From positions 1 to 64,000 of the forward strand of contig NZ_CP094672.1 of the NCBI RefSeq assembly GCF_022827545.1: a DNA stretch of 64,000 bases, read 5' to 3'. Positions 44,758 to 53,979 of the stretch are shown here, piece after piece. A program made the position numbers and the translations under genes. Numbering within the stretch: position 1 is the first letter of the stretch; each line of letters begins with the position of its first letter. Under the pieces are notes generated by a model. That model was not told the origin of the DNA. It saw nothing but the letters and a program-made list of their open reading frames with translations, and searched no databases. Source of the DNA: Hymenobacter tibetensis (GTDB lineage Bacteria > Bacteroidota > Bacteroidia > Cytophagales > Hymenobacteraceae).

Positions 44758-45831
44758 CTACTTCCGTTGAGGCTCGCTCCGAGGCACATTCCCAATGCTG
44801 AACAGATTTTCGCCTACGGTGATAGGCGGAGTAGCCGTCATGTAGAGCACTACACCATCTACGGGAGCCACCACTTCCGCCACTTGATTGCCGAACAGGT
44901 CAGTGAGGTAGCCTAACTGCCGACCACGGTGAATCAGCTCGCCGGCTTTTACCTGCGAGAAGAAAAAGCCGGTGTGCGTGCTGGTGACGGTAGTGCGCTG
45001 CGTAATTAGCAACGACTGGGTGGCAGCAGTGGGTTGGGTGGCCGTCATGCCCAAATGAGTTAGCAGTCGGTGCAGGGCTTGCTTGATCTGCGCTACTGCC
45101 TCCGGCTCCGGCAACCCTAGGCGACCACACTCGATGTCGACGGCGGGGATGCCCCGCTTGATAGCTTCACGGGAGCAGTACACCCCTGGCTGGGCAGCTA
45201 GGGATGGTTCGTTGCCAAACTGTATCACGTACGGAAAGCCTAGCGCTACCGCCATTTGTCGGCCGGTTTCCGAGAGGGCGGGCGTATCAAAATAGTTGTA
45301 GTAGCCGGCGTAAGCCCGTAGATCGTCGAGGGCGTCGCCGGCGTGCACGTCCACGACGTGAGTGCAGCGCCCAATAACGTCGTTGCTCAGGCGCCAGGCC
45401 AGCCGCTCGGTGATGGTGCCGTCGGCTTTGCCGGGGAACACCCGGTTCAAGTTCTTGCTGTCCTGCGGGTTCAGGTGGATGCGACGGCCCAGGAAGCTAG
45501 GCACATTGGCCAGATGCACCAGCAGCACTGTGCCCTGCAACTCCGCTGGGTCGAGTTCGCGGGCCAGCTGCTGCGCGGCCAGAATCGGCGGATACTCGTA
45601 GCCGTGCACGCCCGCAATAACACCCAATACGGGCCCCGGACGGCGGCCGTGGAAAACCGTGACTGGCACCACGGTACTATCTCGCCCGTCCGTTATGTGC
45701 AGCAGCGTGGACACCTTCCGGCCGGGGGCCACCGACTGACCATTGAACACAAAAGCCTTCCTGGGCGCGGCTACTACGGAGCCGGCGAGCAGGAAGAAAG
45801 AAATGAAAAGCAACTGCAAATACTGGAGCAT
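44758..45831 (-). CDS. Succinylglutamate desuccinylase/aspartoacylase family zinc hydrolase
   Basis: About 357 residues from MLQYLQLLFISFFLLAGSVVAAPR, a signal peptide, so the enzyme is exported; an ATG at 45831 is used rather than 45867. The M14-like zinc site is seen in GVHGYEYPP (His and Glu) and HVVDVHAGD (His). The C-terminal part (VKAGELIHRGRQLGYLTDLFGNQVAEVVAPVDGVVLYM) is a biotinyl-lipoyl-like barrel typical of the AstE/AspA group. It hydrolyses an N-acylated amino acid or a small amide; the substrate is unknown. Confidence 0.87.
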   Translation of the reverse strand: MLQYLQLLFISFFLLAGSVVAAPRKAFVFNGQSVAPGRKVSTLLHITDGRDSTVVPVTVFHGRRPGPVLGVIAGVHGYEYPPILAAQQLARELDPAELQGTVLLVHLANVPSFLGRRIHLNPQDSKNLNRVFPGKADGTITERLAWRLSNDVIGRCTHVVDVHAGDALDDLRAYAGYYNYFDTPALSETGRQMAVALGFPYVIQFGNEPSLAAQPGVYCSREAIKRGIPAVDIECGRLGLPEPEAVAQIKQALHRLLTHLGMTATQPTAATQSLLITQRTTVTSTHTGFFFSQVKAGELIHRGRQLGYLTDLFGNQVAEVVAPVDGVVLYMTATPPITVGENLFSIGNVPRSEPQRK

Positions 45832-46476
45832 AGGTGTGGAAAAAACGAGGAAACTACGGCCATACAAGCCTGTAGCGAGAGCTGTTCGGTTGTGTCTACC
45901 TACTTGAGAGCGGCAGAATAGGTGGCGCAGACCTACTATACTTTGGCGCGCCGCTTGGTTGGCAAAACGGTCGTCTTGCCGGGGCCTTTACTCTAGCTTA
46001 ACACTGAGTCCCTTGGCCATTTGCCAACCTTCCTGATCGGTGAGAATCAGAAAGTAATTATGCTGATGCGAGCGAAGACGCAACATAGTAGCCTCGAGCA
46101 CTACCACCCGAACCAACGACACAAATAGCCACCATGCTGCAATTTTACCTTCTTTATGCACTCTGCTTACCCCTCTGATGAAAAGCGAAGGTACGCACAG
46201 TTGGGTATATGTAGCAATGTTGCATCTGCCGGATTCCCTATCTGTCCGCTTGAACAGCCTGCAGTTGGTCCTAGGTAGTTCAGGCAAATAACACTCGTCC
46301 GAAACTGAACACGTGTCCAGCAACGAACACATCAGCACCGGCTACTATCAGCTTTCTTTCCGATAAGCCACTCTAGATAAACACGTTATCGGTTTGGCAC
46401 GCCAATAGCCCTCTACTGAGAGCAAACCACCTGGATTGTCCGGATTTGGACCACTCAGGTACCCCTACTTTTCCTT
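45832..46476. other. Divergent intergenic region
   Basis: Promoters for the M14-like gene (minus) and the M1-type peptidase (plus) must lie here, but none fits the consensus well. A 116-codon minus frame (45988-46338) has no family resemblance and odd composition. Confidence 0.35.
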
Positions 46477-47796
46477 ATGTATCCACGCGTTTTCCTGCTC
46501 ATGCGGCCATTACCATTCTTGTCTTACCTACTGGTGTTATGCCTCTGCCCTTTTTGCTTGATGGGTGCAACTCCCAACACGGTGGTCGGCGCTCACCCCT
46601 CGTCCTCTGCCCTACCCCAGGTGCAGGTACACCTGCAAGTTGATCCGATAACCCACGCGTTTTCCTGCCGCTACCGCTTTGCCTTATCCGCAGCCGATAC
46701 CACCACTCAGGTGCTGCTGCATCTGAATCGAGCCTTTACGCTGCACCGCGTGCGTAGTCCGCATGCCGTGCAGCAGCGAGTCACTATAGTTCCCTACGCC
46801 AGTGACACCGTGCGCCGCCTGCAGATACGCTATGCGTCCCGCTCACCCCGAGCGCGCTGGATTGAGCTCACGTATGCGGGCACCATGACCAAGGGCGAGT
46901 TCACCGACCATGTTACCGTCTTTAGCGGCCACAGCAATTGGCTTCCATTCCGGCCTTACGGCGAGTATGAGTTGGTGCAATACGAACTGACAGTGCAGGT
47001 GCCCCCCGATTATCAGGTACGCAGTACCGTGCCCGCTCACCGGCCCCGGCCTGGGCAGTGGGTGTTTCGCGGTACCACAAGTGCCATTGAACCCACCGCC
47101 CTAATTGCCCGACAATTCTACCAAACAGTTTCCACCACGGCATCCCCCATTACCTTGGTGAAAACAGGCGTGGCCTTCACTCGAGTGGACACGCTCCTGC
47201 TCCACCAGACCGAAGCTGTCGTCGCGTATTACAACCGCACCATCGGGCGGGAGGCCCCTATTAAGCAGTTCACTATTTTCCTGCCGGGTACCAACAACGC
47301 TGCTTATGGGCTGCTAGCCGACGCCACGGTAATCACCTACTCCACGTTCGACGTGACCGATAAACGGGATGCCTTGATAGTAGCCCACGAAATCAGCCAC
47401 AAGTGGTGGGCTTACGGCTCGTTTCACGATGAAAACGGCTGGCTCAGCGAAGCATTTGCCACGTACTCAAGCCTGTTGTATATCCAAGCCCAGGGCGACG
47501 AAGCCGGGTATCAAGCAGAACTCGCACGCCTAGCGGAAACGGCGGCTGGGGCGCCTCCCCTGTGGGGCTTCAACCGCTACAAGCATCCCTTTCCAATGTA
47601 TCGGCGCGTTATCTACAACAAAGGCACTGGCATCCTAGCTGCATTGCACCGCCGGGTAGGAACCGAGACGTTCCTGAAAATAATGGCCCAAACGGCGGCG
47701 CAAAAAACCAGCACCACGCTCGGTTTCCTGGCTACGGTGGACCAGATAGCCGGTTCAGAAACCAACGGTTGGTTGCTACAGGAATTAAAGCGCTAG
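46477..47796 (+). CDS. M1-type (gluzincin) metallopeptidase, exported
   Basis: 439 residues with a signal peptide (about residues 9-30). The zinc motif HEISH (H304, E305, H308) is followed by the third ligand Glu in NGWLSEAFATYSS (E325), a 16-residue spacing seen in some short M1 homologues. An N-terminal beta-sandwich with ITHAFSCRYRFALSAADTT precedes the catalytic domain. It lacks the long C-terminal domain of aminopeptidase N, so its length is about half. Likely a periplasmic aminopeptidase; the specific substrate is unknown. Confidence 0.87.
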   Translation: MYPRVFLLMRPLPFLSYLLVLCLCPFCLMGATPNTVVGAHPSSSALPQVQVHLQVDPITHAFSCRYRFALSAADTTTQVLLHLNRAFTLHRVRSPHAVQQRVTIVPYASDTVRRLQIRYASRSPRARWIELTYAGTMTKGEFTDHVTVFSGHSNWLPFRPYGEYELVQYELTVQVPPDYQVRSTVPAHRPRPGQWVFRGTTSAIEPTALIARQFYQTVSTTASPITLVKTGVAFTRVDTLLLHQTEAVVAYYNRTIGREAPIKQFTIFLPGTNNAAYGLLADATVITYSTFDVTDKRDALIVAHEISHKWWAYGSFHDENGWLSEAFATYSSLLYIQAQGDEAGYQAELARLAETAAGAPPLWGFNRYKHPFPMYRRVIYNKGTGILAALHRRVGTETFLKIMAQTAAQKTSTTLGFLATVDQIAGSETNGWLLQELKR

Positions 47797-47859
47797 CCTA
47801 CTATAGTCCTAGGGGATGCCATAGCACTAGCACAGTATCCACGCATGTGCGTGTAGGTA

Positions 47860-47913
47860 GCATTAAGCAGTTGAAAGCCCTAGTATTTGCTAGGGCTTTC
47901 AACTGCTTAATGC
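47860..47913. terminator. Perfect 24-bp hairpin after the M1-type peptidase
   Basis: Arms 47860-47883 and 47890-47913 are perfectly complementary with a 6-nt loop TATTTG, 64 bp after the stop codon. An AAAGCCC/GGGCTTT core gives terminator function in either direction. Confidence 0.7.
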
Positions 47914-48064
47914 CATCAGGGCTCAACAACAGACCTGCTAGCAAAAAGCACGTCTTTATAAAATGAAGTACAATTACTGCCACCTATGAAAATTACTAGA
48001 TACAATAGCATCAATTTGTGGCGACGGTTTGCTATACTTACAATCTGCCTCTCACTCCTATTCT

Positions 48065-48280
48065 ATGACCCCAACCACTACTCCTCTCCAGCCGAAAGGT
48101 TTGGGCATTCTTCAGCGGATCTTCCTCGGCATGACGATTTTCTTTGTGCTCGGCGTAGCCAACCAGCGGTATGGCCTCTTCAAGCCATCGTCTAGTCGGC
48201 CTCCTGCTGCTACCCCATTACACAAGTCACCCGCCAGTCCGGCTAAGCCCACCTTATTGCGGATACTAGCCGCAAGGTAG
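48065..48280 (+). CDS. Possible small membrane protein
   Basis: 71 codons from MTPTTTPLQPKGLGILQRIFLGMTIFFVLGVANQ, with one hydrophobic segment (about residues 16-29) and a Pro/Ser-rich tail. No family recognised. The frame is open about 12 codons further up. Coding status is uncertain; there is no operon partner. Confidence 0.35.
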   Translation: MTPTTTPLQPKGLGILQRIFLGMTIFFVLGVANQRYGLFKPSSSRPPAATPLHKSPASPAKPTLLRILAAR

Positions 48281-48502
48281 AACGAGGCTTTCCCGGACAT
48301 AAAGCTGCTTGCATACGTTGAAGCCAATAGCTCAGTAGCCTTGATTGGGCAGCAGCATGCTGTTTTGCAACGGGCGGCTCTTGCTTTGCTTGCCTGGCAC
48401 TTGCCGCTACAGCACGTTTTTCCGCATTATGCCACCAAGCAACCACCTGCTCCCGGACTTCAGTAGCCAGGAACCTGATTCGTTCGCGCCGAAACTACCA
48501 AG

Positions 48503-48916
48503 CTAGCAATTTAGCAGGTAAGCACGAGCTTCTGCCAGAGTTGCAAAAGCAGTGGATTCGTTTTGGTGTTTGCGCGCTTCAATCTGCATCTCGTGCACTG
48601 AGAGCCGGGCAATTACATCTTTGGCCATCCAAAAAACCGTACAGAGCGGCTGCGGTCGGGCAATTTTGCCACTATACCATTCGGCGGTCAGCATGGCCTT
48701 TTCGTCTTCCGACAGCGGTTTGATCTGATGCATGTCAATAAGGACACGGTGCCAATTACGGCGTAGCAGCAACTGCCCCAAATGAGTGAGCAACGCTCGT
48801 AATTCTATCAGTTGGCGCGGCACATCATGATAGTGCACAAAGGCGTAGCCATGGGGGTCTTCGGTGATGCGTCCAACCGCGTTTTCGAAGTAGACAGAGT
48901 GGCCGGTAGTAGGCAT
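48503..48916 (-). CDS. Hypothetical protein, STAS/SpoIIAA-like
   Basis: About 137 residues from MPTTGHSVYFENAVGRITED; a longer start at 48967 adds an unlike segment. The pattern of a short beta strand, GYAFVHYHDVPRQLIELRALLTHLGQLLLRR then WHRVLIDMHQIKPLSEDEKAML, fits a STAS-like alpha/beta fold found in Hymenobacter-type hypothetical proteins. These have no proven function; a role as a small regulator or partner of kinases is speculation. It lies 220 bp downstream of the phytochrome operon on the same strand. Confidence 0.6.
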   Translation of the reverse strand: MPTTGHSVYFENAVGRITEDPHGYAFVHYHDVPRQLIELRALLTHLGQLLLRRNWHRVLIDMHQIKPLSEDEKAMLTAEWYSGKIARPQPLCTVFWMAKDVIARLSVHEMQIEARKHQNESTAFATLAEARAYLLNC

Positions 48917-49135
48917 AGAAAAGTGGTTACCCAAAGCTACCGAAACCCCTCCAAAACAACATAGCAATGCCCCGAAGAACCAAGCTCCAGGGCATTATTA
49001 TGGTGTTACGCTTGCCTTCTTCTTGCCGCTATGCCGTGCTACATACGCTATGTAGCGCAAGCTAGCAGGTGCTGCAACGAGGGCTATCTGTACCGAGCGC
49101 ACTTCCGGTTCAGGCTCCACCTAAGTAGTTGGCGG

Positions 49136-50371
49136 CTACTGCACACTGCGCAAAAAAACCCGAAACGTAGTGCCTTCTCCTTGTTGGCTATCGACATCAA
49201 TGTGGCCACCTTGGGCCTGAACTAGGCGGTTTACCAGAAACAAGCCGACCCCGGTGCCTGTGTTAGCCTGCGGGTGGAAACGGCGAAACAGCTGGAACAA
49301 GTCGTTACCGTGCTGTTGCAGGTCGATTCCGAGGCCGTTGTCCTGCACTTCCAACACGGGCTGATTCATGGCGAGGTAGCTCCGAATCTGTACTCGTGCC
49401 GTGCAGTCGGGGTGCCGATACTTAAGGGCGTTGCTCACTAGGTTAACCAGAATCGTGCGCAGGTTGCTACGGCCATAAGCTATTTCCGGTAGCGCAGAAA
49501 AATCCGCCTCGACAACCGCGTGGGCCGCTTGAATTTCAGGATGGAGCGTTTGTAAGACTTGCGCAGCTATATCCTCGAACGCCACCAGTTCAGTGGCTTG
49601 CTCGTTTGGCTGGCGGGCCACCTGCACCACATCGGCTAGGTCGGTGATGGTGGTAGTTAGCGCCCGCAACGACTCGTCGAATAGCCGCCACATCTGGGCA
49701 GCATCTGGGTCTGAAATAGTGGCCGCGCCGCGCAACTCCTCGAATAAGCCCCGCAGATTATTGGCCGGCTGCCGCAGGTCGTGGGACGCCGCGTACACGA
49801 AATTGTCTAAGTCGGCGTTGGTGCGGGCCAGCTCTTGGTTGGTGGATGCTAATTCCCGATTGGTTTGGGTGAGCAGCGTATTCTGCTGATGAATCTGCTG
49901 CCGCGCAGTGGTTAGCTCCTCCACGGAGGTTCGCAACTGGTAGTTGACGCTCTTCAGCTCTGCGTGATACTGCGCCATGTACTGCCGCCACTCGTTTTTC
50001 TCGATGGCGTGCACCACGGTTTTGCACAACAGTTCTTGGTCGAACTGCTGCTTCACCAGATAATCCAAGGCGCCGTTGTTGAGAGCTCCCACCGCAAGCT
50101 GCTCGCTGCCCCCCCCCGTAATCATGACCGCGCACAGGTTTTCCGGCGCCATCTTCTTGAGTTCGTGCAACAGCGTCAAGCCGTCCGTATCAAGCAAGTT
50201 GAAATCGAGCAGCACGCAATCCGGCTGCACGGCTTCAAACAGCGCCAGCGCCTCTTCTCCCGAAGCGGCCTCGTAGAGCTCCATTCGCTCATAATGCTGC
50301 TGTCTGCTTAAATACCGCTTGTAAAGTACCCGGTCGAGCTCGTTGTCATCAACGAGTAAAATCTTTTTCAC
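49136..50371 (-). CDS. Response-regulator/histidine kinase hybrid (REC-HisKA-HATPase)
   Basis: About 411 residues from a GTG start, VKKILLVDDNELDR, 7 bp after the preceding gene; an ATG at 50407 would overlap it. A receiver domain (phospho-Asp in CVLLDFNLLDTDG, Lys in DYLVKQ) is followed by a coiled coil and the H box FVYAASHDLRQPANNL, N box RTILVNLVSNALKYRH, G1 VQDNGLGIDL and G2 GTGVGLFLVNRL. The N-terminal receiver would let an upstream kinase control this one. It is the last gene of the phytochrome operon. There is no sensory domain of its own and no output effector in the window. Confidence 0.9.
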   Translation of the reverse strand: MKKILLVDDNELDRVLYKRYLSRQQHYERMELYEAASGEEALALFEAVQPDCVLLDFNLLDTDGLTLLHELKKMAPENLCAVMITGGGSEQLAVGALNNGALDYLVKQQFDQELLCKTVVHAIEKNEWRQYMAQYHAELKSVNYQLRTSVEELTTARQQIHQQNTLLTQTNRELASTNQELARTNADLDNFVYAASHDLRQPANNLRGLFEELRGAATISDPDAAQMWRLFDESLRALTTTITDLADVVQVARQPNEQATELVAFEDIAAQVLQTLHPEIQAAHAVVEADFSALPEIAYGRSNLRTILVNLVSNALKYRHPDCTARVQIRSYLAMNQPVLEVQDNGLGIDLQQHGNDLFQLFRRFHPQANTGTGVGLFLVNRLVQAQGGHIDVDSQQGEGTTFRVFLRSVQ

Positions 50372-50378
50372 TATGTAG

Positions 50379-50825
50379 CTAATTGGCAAACGGTAAGGTC
50401 GCCGCATCCAGCCAGTAGTGGATAGTCAGGCGAATTTTCTCTTCTAGGGCAGCGTACTCAATCGGTTTGGTTAGGTAGGTGTTAGCTCCTAACTCGTAGC
50501 AATCTTCAATGTCGCGCTCATTGGAAGACGTGCTGAAAATGATGACGGGAATGGAATGCAGCTGAGTGTCTTGCTTGATTTTGCCGAGCACCGTTCGCCC
50601 GTCGGTACCCGGTAAGTTCAGGTCGAGGAGCACGATGGCGGGCAGCGTCAGAGGCCATTCCGCGGCTTTGCCGTAGCCTTGCAAATATTCCAGGGCTTGG
50701 TCGCCGTCTTCGCAACGTAGCACCGGGTTGCGCAGGGCGTGCTTGCGGAAGGCACGGCTGATAGCCATGAAATCTTCGGCACTATCCTCCACAACGAGGA
50801 TGGGTTTGAGTGGGAAAACAGACAC
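50379..50825 (-). CDS. Single-domain response regulator (Rcp1-like)
   Basis: About 148 residues; the start GTG (50825) follows the phytochrome stop by 1 bp, and the predicted protein begins VSVFPLKPILVVEDSAEDF as in Rcp1-type regulators. The phospho-acceptor Asp is in AIVLLDLNLPGTDG and the conserved Lys in TYLTKPIEYAAL. A longer ATG frame would overlap the phytochrome gene by 100 bp. It is the natural phosphorelay partner of the bacteriophytochrome kinase and has no output domain. Confidence 0.9.
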   Translation of the reverse strand: MSVFPLKPILVVEDSAEDFMAISRAFRKHALRNPVLRCEDGDQALEYLQGYGKAAEWPLTLPAIVLLDLNLPGTDGRTVLGKIKQDTQLHSIPVIIFSTSSNERDIEDCYELGANTYLTKPIEYAALEEKIRLTIHYWLDAATLPFAN

Positions 50826-50826
50826 T

Positions 50827-53127
50827 TTACAAGTGTTTAGAGAGCGAGAAATAAAAGGTAGCACCTTCCCCCTTGATCGATTCGACCCACAGGGCGCCGC
50901 CATGCTTTTCAACCATTTTTTTGACAATGGCTAAGCCAGCGCCCGTTCCTCCTCCGTATTTGTCTTGTGCGTGCAACCGCTTAAAGAGCTTGAAGATACT
51001 GGAGTGATGCTTGGGGTCTATGCCGATGCCGTTGTCGCGTACGTAAAAGACATGAAAATCGTCGAGGTTGACAAACTCTTTCTGCCCAGCTTCCTCGGTG
51101 GACACCGCCCCGACTTCCACCACTTTGTCGGGTCGGTCGCTGTAGCGCATCGCATTGGTTAGCAGATTGCTGAACACCTCACGTAGCCGCACTTGGTCGC
51201 CGCGGATGATGGGCAGCGGGTGCGCCACGTTCACGGTGGTGTTGGTTTGCTCGAAGCGTGGCGCCAGCAAGTCCACCACCTCAATCAGCAACTCGTTCAT
51301 ATCAATAACGTCCACTACCAACTCCTGCCGACCAACGCGGGATAGTTGCAGCAACGACTCGATTAGGCTCTCCATCCGCTGGCTCAACCGCACCAAGGTT
51401 TGCAGCTTGCTCACGCCCTCGGCGTCGAGCTGATCGGCATAGTCTTCGAGCAGAAACAGCGAGTAATTGTGAATCCCGCGCAGCGGCTCCTTTAAGTCAT
51501 GGGAAGCCACGTAAGCAAAGGAGTCGAGCTCGTCGTTGCTGCGCTCCAGCTCGATGTTGAGTTGGCTCAGACGAGAGGCACGGGCCTGCAATTCGTTGAA
51601 CACTTTCAGCCGTACGTCTGAGATGTGCAAGCGGATTTCCTTAGCGGCCTCAATCTCCATGGGTTTCCAAGGAGCAGAGGTGCTTTCCACCAACTGCTTC
51701 CACGCCTCGAACGACTGGCGAGGCGACAAAAACACTTGGCCGTCGGCCAAGACTTCGGCTTTGGTGTTCTGCCCAGCCCAGGTGACGGTTTGCACCACTT
51801 CGGGCCGAAACCAGAGCAGGTAGTTACCGGGCGCGTCGGCCAGCGAAACCGCCAGGATGCCGCTGGCTGTGGGCCGCAACGCCAAGCCTGCCGGGTTGTG
51901 CTGGACGTAGGAATCGGTGTGAAACACTTCCTGTGGGGCGTGCTCCTGCAACCAGGCCAGCAACTCCTGTACCTGCTCCTGGCTGGGCGTGTTGCCTAGC
52001 AAAATAACTTCCCCGTCGAAGCAGACCGCCGCACCTCCGCAGTCGAACACGTCCTGCACGGTAGGCCGCTGGCGGTAGAGCCCGTCTACGAAGTTGATGC
52101 TGCTCGATACGTGCTCAAGCAAGTGCACCTGCGTTTCGCGGATGCGCAGCTGGTACTCCTGCTCGTCGTACTGCTCTTTGGTTTTGATGAGGGCCGAAAA
52201 CGTTTTGCCTAGAAACTGGCAAAGGTCGCGTAGCTCGTAGCCCACCAGCCGCGGGGTGCGGTGGTGGCACGTCACCATACCCCACAGCTTGCCCTCACGG
52301 ATCAACGAAATGGTCATGGTGGCCGCCGAGCCCATGTTGTGCAGGTACTGCAAATGGATGGGCGACACGCTCCGCAGCACCGCGTACGTCATGTCGGGTG
52401 GGCGGTTGGTGGCCGGATTGTTGGCGGGTACCAGCCGGGCCGGCACGTACGACGCATTAGGAATAAAGCGGAGCCAGTTTTTCAGGTACATGGCCCGCGC
52501 CTGCTGCGGAATATCGGTGGCCGGATAGTGCAAGCCCAGCCACGGCTCCAAGTCTTCGTGCTTGGCTTCGGCAATAATTTCTCCGCTTTCATCACCAGCA
52601 AAGCGGTAGATAGCCACCCGGTCGAAGCCGGTGATGCGGCGTACCTGCTCCACGGTGTACTGGCAAAACTCAAGCACGCGCGTAGCGGACAGCATCTGCC
52701 CCAGCGCTTCGTTGAGCTGGCCCAGATCTAGAGCGTTGGTTGTTGCATCGGTTACCGGCTCGAACTCTGCCCACAGCAGCTGATCATGGCGGTGCAAGAT
52801 GATTTTGAAGAACGGCTGACCAGCCACTTTATCGAGGCGCACGCCCAGCAGCTTGGGCGTTACGCCAAGCGTAGGGTATAAGTGCGCAATTGCTTCTACT
52901 TGGTCGGCCGAAAGCAGCTGTTCCAACCCTGCCCCGAGCAGGTCGGGCGCTGCAATGCCAAGCAGGGCCAACGTGTTTTCGCTGGCTTGCACGATCCGCA
53001 GCGTTTGCTCGTGCAAGCAAAGGAGGAAGCCGTAAGGCTGCACTGACCCAGGGATGTGAATGGGTTCCCGGTCGCAGTTGGTTAGGTTGATTTCGGAAGT
53101 CAGCAGGTGCTCGTCGGTGTAGCTCAT
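50827..53127 (-). CDS. bphP: Bacteriophytochrome histidine kinase
   Basis: About 766 residues starting MSYTDEHLLTSEIN with the biliverdin-attachment Cys at C18 in NCDREPIHIPGSVQPYG, as in Deinococcus BphP. Domains in order: PAS, GAF with PATDIPQQAR, PHY with the tongue WFRPEVVQTVTWAG, then a HisKA with SFAYVASHDLKEPLRGIHNY and a HATPase with VRDNGIGIDPKHH and GGTGAGLAIVKKMVEKHGG. It senses red/far-red light and phosphorylates a response regulator. The start overlaps the heme oxygenase stop as ATGA. It lies just upstream of the Rcp1-like regulator. Confidence 0.95.
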   Translation of the reverse strand: MSYTDEHLLTSEINLTNCDREPIHIPGSVQPYGFLLCLHEQTLRIVQASENTLALLGIAAPDLLGAGLEQLLSADQVEAIAHLYPTLGVTPKLLGVRLDKVAGQPFFKIILHRHDQLLWAEFEPVTDATTNALDLGQLNEALGQMLSATRVLEFCQYTVEQVRRITGFDRVAIYRFAGDESGEIIAEAKHEDLEPWLGLHYPATDIPQQARAMYLKNWLRFIPNASYVPARLVPANNPATNRPPDMTYAVLRSVSPIHLQYLHNMGSAATMTISLIREGKLWGMVTCHHRTPRLVGYELRDLCQFLGKTFSALIKTKEQYDEQEYQLRIRETQVHLLEHVSSSINFVDGLYRQRPTVQDVFDCGGAAVCFDGEVILLGNTPSQEQVQELLAWLQEHAPQEVFHTDSYVQHNPAGLALRPTASGILAVSLADAPGNYLLWFRPEVVQTVTWAGQNTKAEVLADGQVFLSPRQSFEAWKQLVESTSAPWKPMEIEAAKEIRLHISDVRLKVFNELQARASRLSQLNIELERSNDELDSFAYVASHDLKEPLRGIHNYSLFLLEDYADQLDAEGVSKLQTLVRLSQRMESLIESLLQLSRVGRQELVVDVIDMNELLIEVVDLLAPRFEQTNTTVNVAHPLPIIRGDQVRLREVFSNLLTNAMRYSDRPDKVVEVGAVSTEEAGQKEFVNLDDFHVFYVRDNGIGIDPKHHSSIFKLFKRLHAQDKYGGGTGAGLAIVKKMVEKHGGALWVESIKGEGATFYFSLSKHL

Positions 53128-53693
53128 TCGTGATTCAGCCAAGCATCTAAATGTTGAAACGTGCGGCGGGCCGACAACACGATTTCGTCTTGATTAATTT
53201 CCGTTGCCGCCTCACCTAACAGGTGGCAGAAGGATTTCCACATAAGGCCGGTTTGGTCGCCGTAGCCGCTGAAATAGGTGCGGGTGGAAATGCCTGCCTT
53301 GGCTAGTTGCCGCGCTAATACTTGCCCACCCAGCGTCGAGCCTTCGAGCACGTACAGGGCGCCAAGCAATTCGGGCCAGGTGCGCAGCGGTGGCATTGCG
53401 GGGCACAGTGGCAGGGCCCCAGAAGCAGTTGCAGCAGGCAGGTCCTCCAGAATTAGATGGGCCCGGTAGCGGCGTTCTATTTGCCACGCCGGGGGCCAGG
53501 TGTGCTGGCGGAGCTGCTCTTCGTACGGCACAAGAAAGCCGTACATCTTCCGCAGAAACCAGCTGGTAAGCTCGTAGGTTGGTAGGCCGGCTGCCAGAGC
53601 TTGGTTGAAACGGTTCTGCTCGAGGGCCTCGTGGTAAGGACGCGTTTCGGCACGCAAACGAAGTAGAATTTCAGTGGATAGCGGTGTAGTCAT
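53124..53693 (-). CDS. bphO: Biliverdin-producing heme oxygenase (BphO-like)
   Basis: About 189 residues from MTTPLSTEILLRLRAETRPYHEALE, with the heme-ligating His in RPYHEAL (H21) and the family signature YVLEGSTLGGQVLARQL and SGYGDQTGLMWKSF. It opens heme to biliverdin, the chromophore of the adjacent phytochrome. A start at 53708 adds five residues. The stop codon overlaps the bphP start (ATGA, 53124-53127), so chromophore and apoprotein are made together. Confidence 0.93.
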   Translation of the reverse strand: MTTPLSTEILLRLRAETRPYHEALEQNRFNQALAAGLPTYELTSWFLRKMYGFLVPYEEQLRQHTWPPAWQIERRYRAHLILEDLPAATASGALPLCPAMPPLRTWPELLGALYVLEGSTLGGQVLARQLAKAGISTRTYFSGYGDQTGLMWKSFCHLLGEAATEINQDEIVLSARRTFQHLDAWLNHE

Positions 53694-53979
53694 GCAAGCA
53701 GATGGCAAGGGCGATGCAATTTACAGCATGTGGCGGAGAGCAGCTTAACCAACCCAACGCACTTGCTTTCAGAAGTAGCCGATAGTGGCCGCCACGCGCA
53801 GCCACGCTAGTAACCTTGTTCTGCACGTGGCGGTTGCGGTAGGCCCTGTAAAAGCCGCACAAACTTGAACTTGTGCAAGACAACAAGGTTATTGTCCCGA
53901 ATTTCAGTGGCCGCTCTTCCCATAGGCCACGTTACCGGAAAAAGCCGGCAGTCATTTTTATCCAACAGGCAAGACATCC

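Larger units (their letters stand above)
47797..48502. other. Region with terminator, small frame and possible gene remnant
   Basis: After the hairpin at 47860-47913 a small plus-strand frame is listed separately. On the minus strand, 48243-48470 reads RERIRFLATEVREQVVAWWH and on to YWLQRMQAAL, protein-like but with a stop just upstream and no start, so it may be the rest of a lost gene. Confidence 0.3.

Noticed and set aside
45988..46338. 116-codon minus-strand frame
   Set aside because: No family resemblance, Cys- and Arg-rich composition, and in a divergent promoter region.
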